Below, in pieces: positions 15,893 to 21,160 of a stretch of DNA of 22,091 nt (position 1 is its first letter; the number at the start of each line of letters is the position of its first letter). The translations under genes and the position numbers were made by a program. Origin of the DNA: a virus; the IMG/VR virus record IMGVR_UViG_3300025282_004174, positions 1 through 22,091 of that record; one strand, written 5' to 3'. Below the pieces are notes generated by a model that ran no database searches, was not told where the DNA came from, and worked only from the letters and a program-made list of their open reading frames with translations.

Positions 15893-15939
15893 GTGACAAC
15901 AAGGTCACGAGTAAGTAGTAAGTAGAGAGGATTGCTAAT
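15893..15939 (+). promoter_or_regulatory. Leader cassette copy A (stem-loop + TAAGTAG + ribosome site)
   Basis: Stem GTGAC-AACAAG-GTCAC, then GTAAGTAGTAAGTAG, then AGAGAGGA and the ATG at 15940. Copies B (17131) and C (18358) have the same order, with unrelated stem sequences but a shared leader. A transcript processing or stability element, or a translation enhancer, is inferred. Confidence 0.6.
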
Positions 15940-16098
15940 ATGGATGGCAGGGACCTACTATCCCTGTTCATGGAACATGCGTCACCTATGCAGGTACATG
16001 AGGTACTACATGATAGTCCTCACCTCGCCTGTACTTGGTGTCACACGATCCTGAGCAGGTACATAGACCTTGAGTTACCTGTAGTTCATATGATCTAA
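15940..16098 (+). CDS. 52-aa protein with one CxxC
   Basis: This small reading frame starts eight bases after AGAGAGGA of the leader cassette and ends in TAATG shared with the protease gene. The product is an acidic, His-rich helix followed by CTWCHTIL (C31, C34). One CxxC plus nearby histidines could bind zinc, perhaps as a dimer. I do not recognise a family. The strong ribosome site and the coupled overlap make it a real gene despite its size. Confidence 0.65.
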   Translation: MDGRDLLSLFMEHASPMQVHEVLHDSPHLACTWCHTILSRYIDLELPVVHMI

Positions 16099-16526
16099 TG
16101 GCCTATGACCGGTTCGGTGGTGAGGCTGGGATACATTTCCCTAAAGGAATCAACCCTAACTATCGCTCACCTATTAGGACCAAGCCGCACCTTATGAAAG
16201 AGGTACGGGCTCTGTTCGATCTCATCCTTGAGACTGAGGGCATAGACCCTGGTACATATGAGATTGAGTTCACTGGCAAATCAGGTATGAACCTGAAAGG
16301 TCAGGCCCGTTTGCGGGAAGGTCTTATCAAGGTACACGATAACAACCTTGTCACTATGGTCCATGAGACTGCCCATCTCTTGGCCTACAAGTACCACAAA
16401 GATAAAGGGCACGGGTATTACTTCAAGTCCATCTTTGAGCGACTGCTCTGGGAATGGCGTGACCATATAGTGAGACCGTCAGCTAACCAGGTAATGGTTG
16501 TGGCTGATGAGTACGAGGTGATGTAG
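16098..16526 (+). CDS. SprT-like zinc metalloprotease
   Basis: The 142-residue product carries MVHETAHLLAYKYHKDKGHG (about 87-106). H89-E90-x-x-H93 is the zincin motif, and H105 in GHGYYFKSIF is positioned like the third zinc ligand of SprT/Spartan-type proteases (HExxH, about a dozen residues, then H-G-x-x-F). The N-terminal half (PHLMKEVRALFDLILETEGI and a beta-rich GTYEIEF section) fits the small SprT core. Known relatives cleave DNA-protein crosslinks or DNA-bound proteins. Here the target is unknown; removing host DNA-bound proteins is a guess. The start overlaps the previous stop (TAATG) with no clear ribosome site, so translation is probably coupled. There is no zinc-ribbon tail. Confidence 0.72.
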   Translation: MAYDRFGGEAGIHFPKGINPNYRSPIRTKPHLMKEVRALFDLILETEGIDPGTYEIEFTGKSGMNLKGQARLREGLIKVHDNNLVTMVHETAHLLAYKYHKDKGHGYYFKSIFERLLWEWRDHIVRPSANQVMVVADEYEVM

Positions 16527-16529
16527 CCT

Positions 16530-16703
16530 ATGGACAATGTAGACAAAGCGTTGAGTGACCTTGAATTAGCCGTGTACTGGCTAGTAATGAAGGACTCATC
16601 CAATGCAGAGGCAGCCATCGCTAGTGCTGTAACCTCACTAAGGGGTGAGAGGTATGAGAGGGCGACGGGCTCTCTTGACTTTGAAGTAGGGAAGGATAAC
16701 TAA
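16530..16703 (+). CDS. 57-aa acidic helical protein
   Basis: It starts three bases after the protease stop and ends in TAATG shared with the next gene. GAGGTGATG just before that stop serves as ribosome site. The product is alternating hydrophobic/acidic helices (DKALSDLELAVYWLVM, then NAEAAIASAVTSL), a possible helical hairpin. No family is recognised. Confidence 0.6.
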   Translation: MDNVDKALSDLELAVYWLVMKDSSNAEAAIASAVTSLRGERYERATGSLDFEVGKDN

Positions 16704-16897
16704 TGGACTATAAGTCAGCCGTGAGGCTGGCCAAGTCCTTAGACTCGAGGTCTTACCTTCACCGTAGTGTGAAGCTTGACCCTATGTATGGACTGTACTA
16801 TGTCCATGCAGTACTGGCCAATGGGCCAGACAGAGGCAAGTCTAAGTACTGGCATAGACATCCTACGTTGGGTGATACCATCAAACTACCTGGATAG
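16703..16897 (+). CDS. 64-aa basic hypothetical protein
   Basis: The ATG overlaps the previous stop and has AAGGA six bases upstream. The protein begins with a short helix (YKSAVRLAKSL), then mixed strands rich in Tyr, His and Gly. No motif is recognised. It ends the first small-gene cluster; a 275-base gap without a clear gene follows. Confidence 0.6.
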   Translation: MDYKSAVRLAKSLDSRSYLHRSVKLDPMYGLYYVHAVLANGPDRGKSKYWHRHPTLGDTIKLPG

Positions 16898-16932
16898 TTC
16901 ACACTTGAGGTTGGTGAGAGGGGGTGATATAC

Positions 16933-16941
16933 ATGAACTAA
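16933..16941 (+). other. Two-codon minigene (ATG AAC TAA) with a strong ribosome site
   Basis: AGAGGGGGTGAT, one base from the ideal AGGAGGTGAT, lies eight bases before ATG-AAC-TAA. After the stop the same frame stays open for only about 24 codons. It may be a Met-Asn minigene, a ribosome-loading site, or the remnant of a gene broken at codon 3. Confidence 0.4.
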
Positions 16942-17130
16942 CCGACCTGTAATTACAATGGGGTGCTCGACTTATACCCCTACATATGCCTGCATCCAGC
17001 TCATGGCTAAGTCGCCGGGTTGGATGCAAGGTAGGGTGAGGGACCTAGCCCTGAGCGGTCTGCTCCACGCTACCAAGGTACTCGCTCCCTTGCAGTACCA
17101 GTCAGTGGCCGTGATGGTCCTTCATCCTAC

Positions 17131-17172
17131 CCTGCATAACTTGCAGGTTAGTAGTAAGTAGAAAGGAATACT
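17131..17172 (+). promoter_or_regulatory. Leader cassette copy B
   Basis: Stem CCTGCA-TAACT-TGCAGG (17131-17147), then TTAGTAGTAAGTAG, then AAAGGAATACT before the ATG at 17173. From AGTAAGTAG to AATACT it is identical to copy C. Confidence 0.65.
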
Positions 17173-17421
17173 ATGTTAGTTGTCGCTAAGTATGGCGGCA
17201 AGACTCATGGTTCAAGACGGGTAGAAACAGAGTACCTTAGGGATAACACCATCCGTACCAAGAAGGTGATCACCTTCTGTGGTATATGGGAATATCTTGA
17301 GGCACCTTGGCTGGGTAAAACACCTAGGTACCTAGTACGGGACTATCCAGAGTCTGTCGGAATTGAGGCTCTCAAAGATCAGTTCAAGCCTAACCTCTCA
17401 TGCGGTAAGTGCTTTGGATAA
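17173..17421 (+). CDS. 82-aa hypothetical protein with C-terminal CxxC
   Basis: First gene of the second small-gene cluster, six bases after AAAGGA of leader cassette B. The product is basic in its first half (GGKTHGSRRVET, IRTKKV) and ends SCGKCFG (C77, C80), with C36 spare. It may bind one zinc together with another chain. The family is not recognised. Confidence 0.68.
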   Translation: MLVVAKYGGKTHGSRRVETEYLRDNTIRTKKVITFCGIWEYLEAPWLGKTPRYLVRDYPESVGIEALKDQFKPNLSCGKCFG

Positions 17422-17431
17422 CAACAAGGTA

Positions 17432-17614
17432 ATGGCCGTTGGTAAGTACAAAGTGCCAGGGATACCACCATATAGATGTTACACAGGTATCATCGAGTTT
17501 GATTGGGGTACTATTGAAGGGAAGGTGGATAGCACACCTACCGGATGTGGTATGTGGTTCTATACACTCGAGGAGTGGATGGGACATACCTGTGTAATGG
17601 CCGAGTACGTCTAA
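17432..17614 (+). CDS. 60-aa hypothetical protein
   Basis: A beta-rich short protein (IPPYRCYTGIIEFDW, later GCGMWFYTLEEW) that may form a small barrel. The ATG at 17432 has AAGG two bases before it, which is a poor spacing. An in-frame TTG at 17414 overlapping the previous stop would add six residues. The 3' end overlaps the next gene (TAATG). No family is recognised. Confidence 0.55.
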   Translation: MAVGKYKVPGIPPYRCYTGIIEFDWGTIEGKVDSTPTGCGMWFYTLEEWMGHTCVMAEYV

Positions 17615-17925
17615 TGGAAACTTGGCCTAGCCATGGTGGATCTCAGCGGCGTCTTCCCACCACTGCCAATCAGTATGATAAACCTCATATAGGTTGGATG
17701 GATGGGCGGACTATCGCACCACTACCGGACTTATTCTTTGATGAGTTCGTGGCTTACAGTACAATAGAAGAACGAAACACATACCGTACGCTAGCAGATA
17801 GTATCAACCCTATACCTGTGCCCGAACGGTTAGACATAGGACAGATCACATACTCAGACGCCGACATAGAGGCGTGGCATAGTTTGTGGGATATGTTCTG
17901 TGAAGTGATACGGAAAGATAGCTAA
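17614..17925 (+). CDS. 103-aa acidic hypothetical protein
   Basis: It is coupled at both ends (TAATG at 17612-17616 and again at 17923-17927). The sequence is Trp-, Pro- and Asp-rich with a C-terminal helix (DADIEAWHSLWDMFCEVI). Phage proteins of this kind often bind host enzymes, but nothing here identifies a target. The frame extends 23 codons upstream inside the previous gene; the overlapping ATG is the natural start. Confidence 0.62.
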   Translation: METWPSHGGSQRRLPTTANQYDKPHIGWMDGRTIAPLPDLFFDEFVAYSTIEERNTYRTLADSINPIPVPERLDIGQITYSDADIEAWHSLWDMFCEVIRKDS

Positions 17926-18053
17926 TGACAATAGAAGAATATTGGGCCTTACATACTGAACGTGAGGACCATTGGACACCTGAGACCTGTGTACAGTGCC
18001 TGCACTGTGCTGAGATAGGTGACAGACGGTTACTGGAGGGTAGGAATGTATAG
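17925..18053 (+). CDS. 42-aa protein with C-x2-C-x2-C
   Basis: The ATG shares a base with the previous stop and has GGAAAG seven bases upstream. TCVQCLHC (C22, C25, C28), with His10 and His16 ahead of it, could bind one zinc. The stop overlaps the next start (ATGTATAG). Confidence 0.55.
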   Translation: MTIEEYWALHTEREDHWTPETCVQCLHCAEIGDRRLLEGRNV

Positions 18054-18216
18054 GGTATACGTCCTCGATGGCGGGGATGATGTGATGTACTCGGTAATAG
18101 CCGACTCACTATCACTATGCTTCCAAGCCATAGCCTTTCAAACTGACCTGTTACCTGGTAATAAGGCTCAATCATATAGGATAGAGGCACCACCCACCCA
18201 TTTGAATAGGGTCTAG
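18046..18216 (+). CDS. 56-aa hypothetical protein
   Basis: The start at ATG 18046 is set by GGAGGG five bases upstream and the 8-base overlap with the preceding gene. A further in-frame ATG at 18019 lacks a ribosome site. The product is a beta-alpha unit: MYRVYVLDG, a polar turn, a helix DSLSLCFQAIAF, then a strand. No family is recognised. It is the last gene before the third leader cassette. Confidence 0.55.
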   Translation: MYRVYVLDGGDDVMYSVIADSLSLCFQAIAFQTDLLPGNKAQSYRIEAPPTHLNRV

Positions 18217-18245
18217 GTACCTTGTCTTGATATGAAGTAGGGATT

Positions 18246-18281
18246 GTGAGCTGTAGGTTATACAAATGAAGCGGAGCTCAC
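18246..18281 (+). other. Inverted repeat in the gap before leader cassette C
   Basis: GTGAGCT (18246-18252) and AGCTCAC (18275-18281) form a perfect 7-bp stem with a 22-base loop. AGGTAC/GTACCT (18333-18338 and 18356-18361) form a second. The gap 18217-18398 otherwise holds only a TTGACA (18310) without a well-spaced -10. Confidence 0.4.
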
Positions 18282-18357
18282 TCGGGTTGGTAGGGGATAG
18301 CCAATTCACTTGACATACAGAGGATGGGTGCGAGGTACTATGGAGGTAGGCCCTCGT

Positions 18358-18398
18358 ACCTATCAACGGTAGGTTTAGTAAGTAGAAAGGAATACTAT
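18358..18398 (+). promoter_or_regulatory. Leader cassette copy C
   Basis: Stem ACCTA-TCAACGG-TAGGT (18358-18374), then TTAGTAAGTAG, then AAAGGAATACTAT before the ATG at 18399. It matches copy B from AGTAAGTAG through AATACTAT. Confidence 0.6.
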
Positions 18399-18647
18399 AT
18401 GCCTGCTAGAAAACAGTCCACTAAGGACAATCAGACGGTCAATGATAGGACTATACAAGGTAATGCCTTGTTTGCCTCTGACTATCTGAAGTTGTGTAAC
18501 CAGGCAATCGCTGATGGTAATATACCATTGGCTCAAGTGCGTGCAACCCAGGCTTTGGGTGCTGGCATGGACACGGTGACCTATCACCTAAGGTCCATCA
18601 AGGATGAGGGGCTAAGGATAACCATGCCCCGAGGAGGTTGGTCATAG
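18399..18647 (+). CDS. 82-aa helical, possibly DNA-binding, protein
   Basis: I start at the ATG placed after AAAGGA of leader cassette C. An in-frame ATG 75 bases upstream would translate through the leader and is rejected. The protein has a polar, Lys/Thr/Asn-rich N-terminus, a helix (ASDYLKLCNQAIADG) and then AQVRATQALGAGMDTVTYHLRSIKDEG, which reads like a helix-turn-helix with T-V-T-Y-H-L-R-S-I as recognition helix. A small repressor is plausible but unproven. The stop TAG overlaps the AUA proposed as start of the next gene. Confidence 0.65.
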   Translation: MPARKQSTKDNQTVNDRTIQGNALFASDYLKLCNQAIADGNIPLAQVRATQALGAGMDTVTYHLRSIKDEGLRITMPRGGWS

Positions 18648-19207
18648 ACCTACTGATAACCGGCTCAAGGTCATGGACTACCTATGACCCACATGGGAAG
18701 GCTATCGAGCAGACACTCGTGGACCTAGTACACCCTGAACCTCACACTAACATAACCGTCCATCATGGCGGGGCTGGTGGTGCTGACCTTATGGGTAGCC
18801 TAGCTGCTACTCGACTGGGTATGAAGGTCCATGAGTGGCCTGCTAACTGGCCTGAATATGGACCACGGGCTGGGGTAATACGGAACCTGCAGATGTTGAG
18901 GTTCGGCCCATGCCCTAACCACATCATAGCCTTCTGGGATAGGTTCTCTAAGGATACCTTACACATGATAGGATTATGCCTTGAAAGGTATAGTTACTCT
19001 GTGCTAGTAGTTTATCCTTGGCAAACTAAGTTTGGTGAAACTTACTTCGAGAAGGAGGTAGTCGATAACTTGTTCCAACTTACTGTGATTGCTAACCGTC
19101 ACAAGATTCACGAGCCTGAACCAACCATTGTGGTTAGCACCGACCCAAATGAAAACCCATGGAATAGAGAGGACGATGCAGATGGCGATGAAGATCAAGA
19201 GGGCTAG
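18638..19207 (+). CDS. SLOG-superfamily (DUF2493/YspA-like) nucleotide-binding protein
   Basis: The family pattern is clear: LLITGSRSW at the start, VHHGGAGGADLMGSLAATRLG in the middle (HGGAGGAD is the phosphate-binding loop), EWPANWPEYGPRAGVIRN, then HIIAFWD. DUF2493/YspA-like proteins have a Rossmann-like fold thought to bind nucleotides or ADP-ribose-type ligands and occur often in phages. The last 70 residues are extra and acidic, ending in a Glu/Asp-rich tail. The start is odd. The conventional option is TTG at 18638, but GAGGAGG ends at 18637 and leaves it no spacing. An AUA at 18644 has ideal spacing, overlaps the upstream TAG and would give M-DLLITGSR, a typical family N-terminus. Start uncertain by two codons; family call firm. 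Confidence 0.8.
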   Translation: MVIDLLITGSRSWTTYDPHGKAIEQTLVDLVHPEPHTNITVHHGGAGGADLMGSLAATRLGMKVHEWPANWPEYGPRAGVIRNLQMLRFGPCPNHIIAFWDRFSKDTLHMIGLCLERYSYSVLVVYPWQTKFGETYFEKEVVDNLFQLTVIANRHKIHEPEPTIVVSTDPNENPWNREDDADGDEDQEG

Positions 19208-19406
19208 TGCCGTTGACCGTATCCATAATCAGTCAGGTACTGAGTGGATACTAGTAGGTGATAAGCAAGATCTCATTGACCTGGTTGAGGTAGTGAAGTC
19301 AATTAGACCATTGAATATGGAATCGAGGATGAGAATCAAGGAGATACTCGATGCCGTTGGACCACTTGCTGACCACTTTGAGATAGCCCGTAAGGACCAA
19401 GGCTAA
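19182..19406 (+). CDS. 74-aa hypothetical helical protein
   Basis: It overlaps the end of the SLOG gene in another frame. ATGs at 19176, 19182 and 19188 are all in frame; 19182 is best spaced after AGAGAGG. The product has a basic start (MAMKIKR), a strand WILVGD, then two helices (LIDLVEVVKSI and MRIKEILDAVGPLADHFEIA). No family is recognised. The next promoter starts eleven bases after its stop, so it ends this transcription unit. Confidence 0.58.
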   Translation: MAMKIKRASAVDRIHNQSGTEWILVGDKQDLIDLVEVVKSIRPLNMESRMRIKEILDAVGPLADHFEIARKDQG

Positions 19407-19416
19407 TCAGATAAGT

Positions 19417-19445
19417 TTGACATTTATGACCACCTGTGTTATACT
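19417..19445 (+). promoter_or_regulatory. Sigma70-type promoter of the zinc-ribbon/ATPase cluster
   Basis: TTGACA (19417-19422), 17 bases, TATACT (19440-19445), with TG two bases before the -10. It closely matches the promoter at 13549, sharing TGTGTTATACT. It would open a new unit reaching at least the ATPase gene. Confidence 0.8.
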
Positions 19446-19463
19446 TGTATGTGTAGGGGGAAC

Positions 19464-19469
19464 ATGTAA
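19464..19469 (+). other. Start-stop (ATG TAA) after a ribosome site in the leader
   Basis: TAGGGGGAAC is followed directly by ATG-TAA about twelve bases after the predicted transcript start. An AUG followed at once by a stop can hold ribosomes near a 5' end. The three-base spacing is short, so this may be incidental. Confidence 0.3.
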
Positions 19470-19523
19470 ATCCAGATGTGTGTTGTTCCTTCCTACATAG
19501 CCTACCATAGAAGAGGATTGCAG

Positions 19524-19760
19524 ATGTTATATAGGAAAAGTTGTCCCCATTGTGGGACTGGTGACGTCAAGTTAGTTACCTGTGACCAGGTTCCAGAGGA
19601 ATATGGTTCAACCCTTGAGTGCATCCAGTGTGGCTGGACTAAGCACGATAAGGAGGGGTCTCCTCGACGTATAGAGGAAAGAAAAAAAGAGGGAAGGGCT
19701 CCCGTGGTACTAATGTCTCGCTACACCGTAAGCGAGGGTGAAGGGTACGAGGTACTCTGA
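19524..19760 (+). CDS. 78-aa zinc-ribbon protein
   Basis: C7-P-H-C10 and C33-I-Q-C36 flank 22 residues, a zinc-ribbon pattern; each pair is followed by Gly as in zinc knuckles. The tail is very charged (RRIEERKKEG). The ATG at 19524 is chosen because AGAGGA lies six bases upstream. An in-frame ATG at 19476 would add 16 residues without a good ribosome site. The stop overlaps the next start (TGATG). A nucleic-acid-binding or RNA-polymerase-binding role is typical of such phage proteins, but not shown. Confidence 0.68.
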   Translation: MLYRKSCPHCGTGDVKLVTCDQVPEEYGSTLECIQCGWTKHDKEGSPRRIEERKKEGRAPVVLMSRYTVSEGEGYEVL

Positions 19761-19966
19761 TGGTATGTGATAGCTGCCTTACTAATATAGTACCTGGTAG
19801 TAACAGTTATAACTGTGATGGGTGTAACCTATCATGGTGTAATGAGTGTCAGGACTCAGAGATCCTTACCTTCAAGGCTGGAGTAATGACTCGTAAGGAC
19901 AGATACCCTGGCGGTGAGGTACCTAGTATACAACATGCCATTGATATACATGGATGGGTAGACTAG
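19760..19966 (+). CDS. 68-aa protein with three CxxC pairs (ZZ-like)
   Basis: C3-x2-C6-x12-C19-x2-C22-x4-C27-x2-C30 gives three pairs, enough for two zinc ions. The YNCDGCNLSWCNEC stretch resembles the core of ZZ-type zinc fingers (Y-x-C-x2-C-x4-C-x2-C), a family mostly known from eukaryotes; convergence is possible. The C-terminal half ends with a short helix and His-rich segment. GAGG lies seven bases before the start, which overlaps the previous stop. Confidence 0.65.
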   Translation: MVCDSCLTNIVPGSNSYNCDGCNLSWCNECQDSEILTFKAGVMTRKDRYPGGEVPSIQHAIDIHGWVD

Positions 19967-20166
19967 TGACTAACTTATTTAGCGAGGGTGAGGTAGACAA
20001 GGGTTGGCCCGCCAAAGACCATGACCCTGAACCCGGAGTCGGCCTGCAATCCTCCTCCAATGGGTTCCCTCACCCTCCATATTTATTTCAGGACTGTGAG
20101 GTTATAGATACCTATGTCACCTATCAAGATCAATATGAAGCGGTATCATCTGAGATGGTGGGCTAA
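19966..20166 (+). CDS. 66-aa acidic hypothetical protein
   Basis: The GTG start shares its G with the previous TAG, and GGATGGG lies about seven bases upstream. An ATG at 19954 would add four residues but lacks a ribosome site. The product is acidic and Pro-, Gly- and Ser-rich (DHDPEPGVG), probably partly disordered, ending in an acidic Tyr-rich segment. Its place in an unbroken chain of genes is the main reason to accept it. Confidence 0.5.
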   Translation: MTNLFSEGEVDKGWPAKDHDPEPGVGLQSSSNGFPHPPYLFQDCEVIDTYVTYQDQYEAVSSEMVG

Positions 20167-20169
20167 ACT

Positions 20170-20790
20170 ATGGCACCGTATCGTCTACCCAACAAAGCCC
20201 TGATCTCTATACCAGGTGAGTATGATAATTGGATGAGTGTAAGTTCATGGGTCAGTGATAAGGGCTTACACCTGTGCCGTAACTTCAAGTGTGAAGAGTA
20301 TAGTGACACTACCTATTGTATCACTTGTACTATGACCGCACTCTCAACAGACAGTAGTCATGTAGAATACCTACTCTCCTCACCTACATGGAGGCCCTTG
20401 TTCTTTAGGTTACGTATCAACCTACTTAGGGTATCACATGAACTCAACCCCCAATTCGTAAAGGACTTCTTCTCTTGGCGTATAGCCAAACTTCCCCTGC
20501 TCACGGAAGCATCACGTATATCCACCTTCTCATTAGTCCATACCGACGGACGACCATACTACCCAGGTTACGCATCGTACCAAGCTGTCCAAGCCATGTT
20601 GAAGTTCTTATATTTATCCTCAGTCCAGGACCGATTACTGAGCATAGCCCATATGTGGAACAGTCATCAATACTGGAAGTTAGCATATGATAATCATCAG
20701 TTATACTACCAACAAGATATACCTGAAGGTAGGAAGGTAGCTGATACAATAGGTGGTGCGCCTCAAGACAGGATGTGGTCAATCAAGTAA
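20170..20790 (+). CDS. 206-aa protein with N-terminal zinc site
   Basis: C36-x4-C41-x8-C50-x2-C53 near the N-terminus suggests one zinc. After it come about 150 residues that are mostly helical and aromatic-rich (RPLFFRLRINLLRV, FVKDFFSWRIAKLPLL, YQAVQAMLKFLYLSSVQDRLLSI). No family is recognised. It is the largest protein of this cluster besides the ATPase. The start is three bases after the previous stop; the ribosome site (GGTGGG) is modest. The stop overlaps the next start (TAATG). Confidence 0.68.
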   Translation: MAPYRLPNKALISIPGEYDNWMSVSSWVSDKGLHLCRNFKCEEYSDTTYCITCTMTALSTDSSHVEYLLSSPTWRPLFFRLRINLLRVSHELNPQFVKDFFSWRIAKLPLLTEASRISTFSLVHTDGRPYYPGYASYQAVQAMLKFLYLSSVQDRLLSIAHMWNSHQYWKLAYDNHQLYYQQDIPEGRKVADTIGGAPQDRMWSIK

Positions 20791-21125
20791 TGGCCCGTCC
20801 TTATACTACCACTAACCATATACGACAACTTATCCTAAAGGAAAAGGGTCTTGAATACTACCAACTTAGAGGAAAGAAAGGTACAAATCGTAGGCTTGTT
20901 TGTTCTACTTGCCATAATCTAGACCCTTACTGTAGCAATCGTAATAACCATACTCGCAACCGGGTAAGGGTATATAAATGCCCAAAGTGTACGTCAGAAT
21001 CTATAACTGCACTTGAATCTTGGGACACCTACCTATGTATTACTTGTCGCCACACCTTTGACCAACATGGTAGCCCAACTAAGAGAGTAGTAACTAACCC
21101 TATTGTGGAAGTAGAGGAACTCTAA
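20790..21125 (+). CDS. 111-aa zinc-ribbon protein
   Basis: The C-terminal half holds a classic zinc ribbon, YKCPKC then YLCITCRHTF (C64-x2-C67-x15-C83-x2-C86). The first half has C38-x2-C41 with C48 nearby, perhaps a second site. The N-terminus (HIRQLILKEKGLEYYQLR) is a basic helix. I use the ATG overlapping the previous stop rather than an in-frame ATG 15 bases earlier. Nucleic-acid binding before the replication-type ATPase is plausible. Its last codons contain AGAGGAA, which is well placed to start the next gene at an AUA. Confidence 0.65.
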   Translation: MARPYTTTNHIRQLILKEKGLEYYQLRGKKGTNRRLVCSTCHNLDPYCSNRNNHTRNRVRVYKCPKCTSESITALESWDTYLCITCRHTFDQHGSPTKRVVTNPIVEVEEL

Positions 21126-21160
21126 TACCATCAGTAATATTTGAAGATTTACCTACCTTC

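Larger units (their letters stand above)
15653..15939 (+). other. Structured non-coding stretch with several hairpins
   Basis: No gene is seen in these 287 bases. Inverted repeats are the two hairpins listed separately, TGTCCA-TC-TGGACA (15752-15765), AGGGG/CCCCT around the palindrome TAGTACTA (about 15853-15872), and GTGAC-AACAAG-GTCAC (15893-15908). CTGTGACAAC occurs at both 15727 and 15891. Neither a tRNA nor a T-tract terminator is recognisable. A structured leader or small RNA is possible. Confidence 0.5.
16898..17172 (+). other. Gap with hairpins and a very weak open frame
   Basis: Inverted repeats are GCATCCA/TGGATGC (around 16991-17026), GGTACT/AGTACC (around 17077-17101) and the cassette-B stem. 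A frame 16958-17161 could encode 67 residues (starting MGCSTYTPTYAC). It has no ribosome site, and its stop lies inside the leader of the next gene. I treat the stretch mainly as an untranslated leader, with low certainty. Confidence 0.45.

Noticed and set aside
15693-15971. 92-codon minus-strand frame in the hairpin-rich gap
   Set aside because: No ribosome site or neighbours on that strand; it runs across several hairpins and the leader cassette.
16958-17161. 67-codon plus-strand frame MGCSTYTP...
   Set aside because: No ribosome site, stop inside the shared leader cassette, and overlap with inverted repeats; kept only as a remark on the gap.
18231-18239. ATG AAG TAG minigene
   Set aside because: No ribosome site upstream.
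17846-18265. 139-codon minus-strand frame
   Set aside because: Covers three coupled plus-strand genes with ribosome sites; no start signal of its own.
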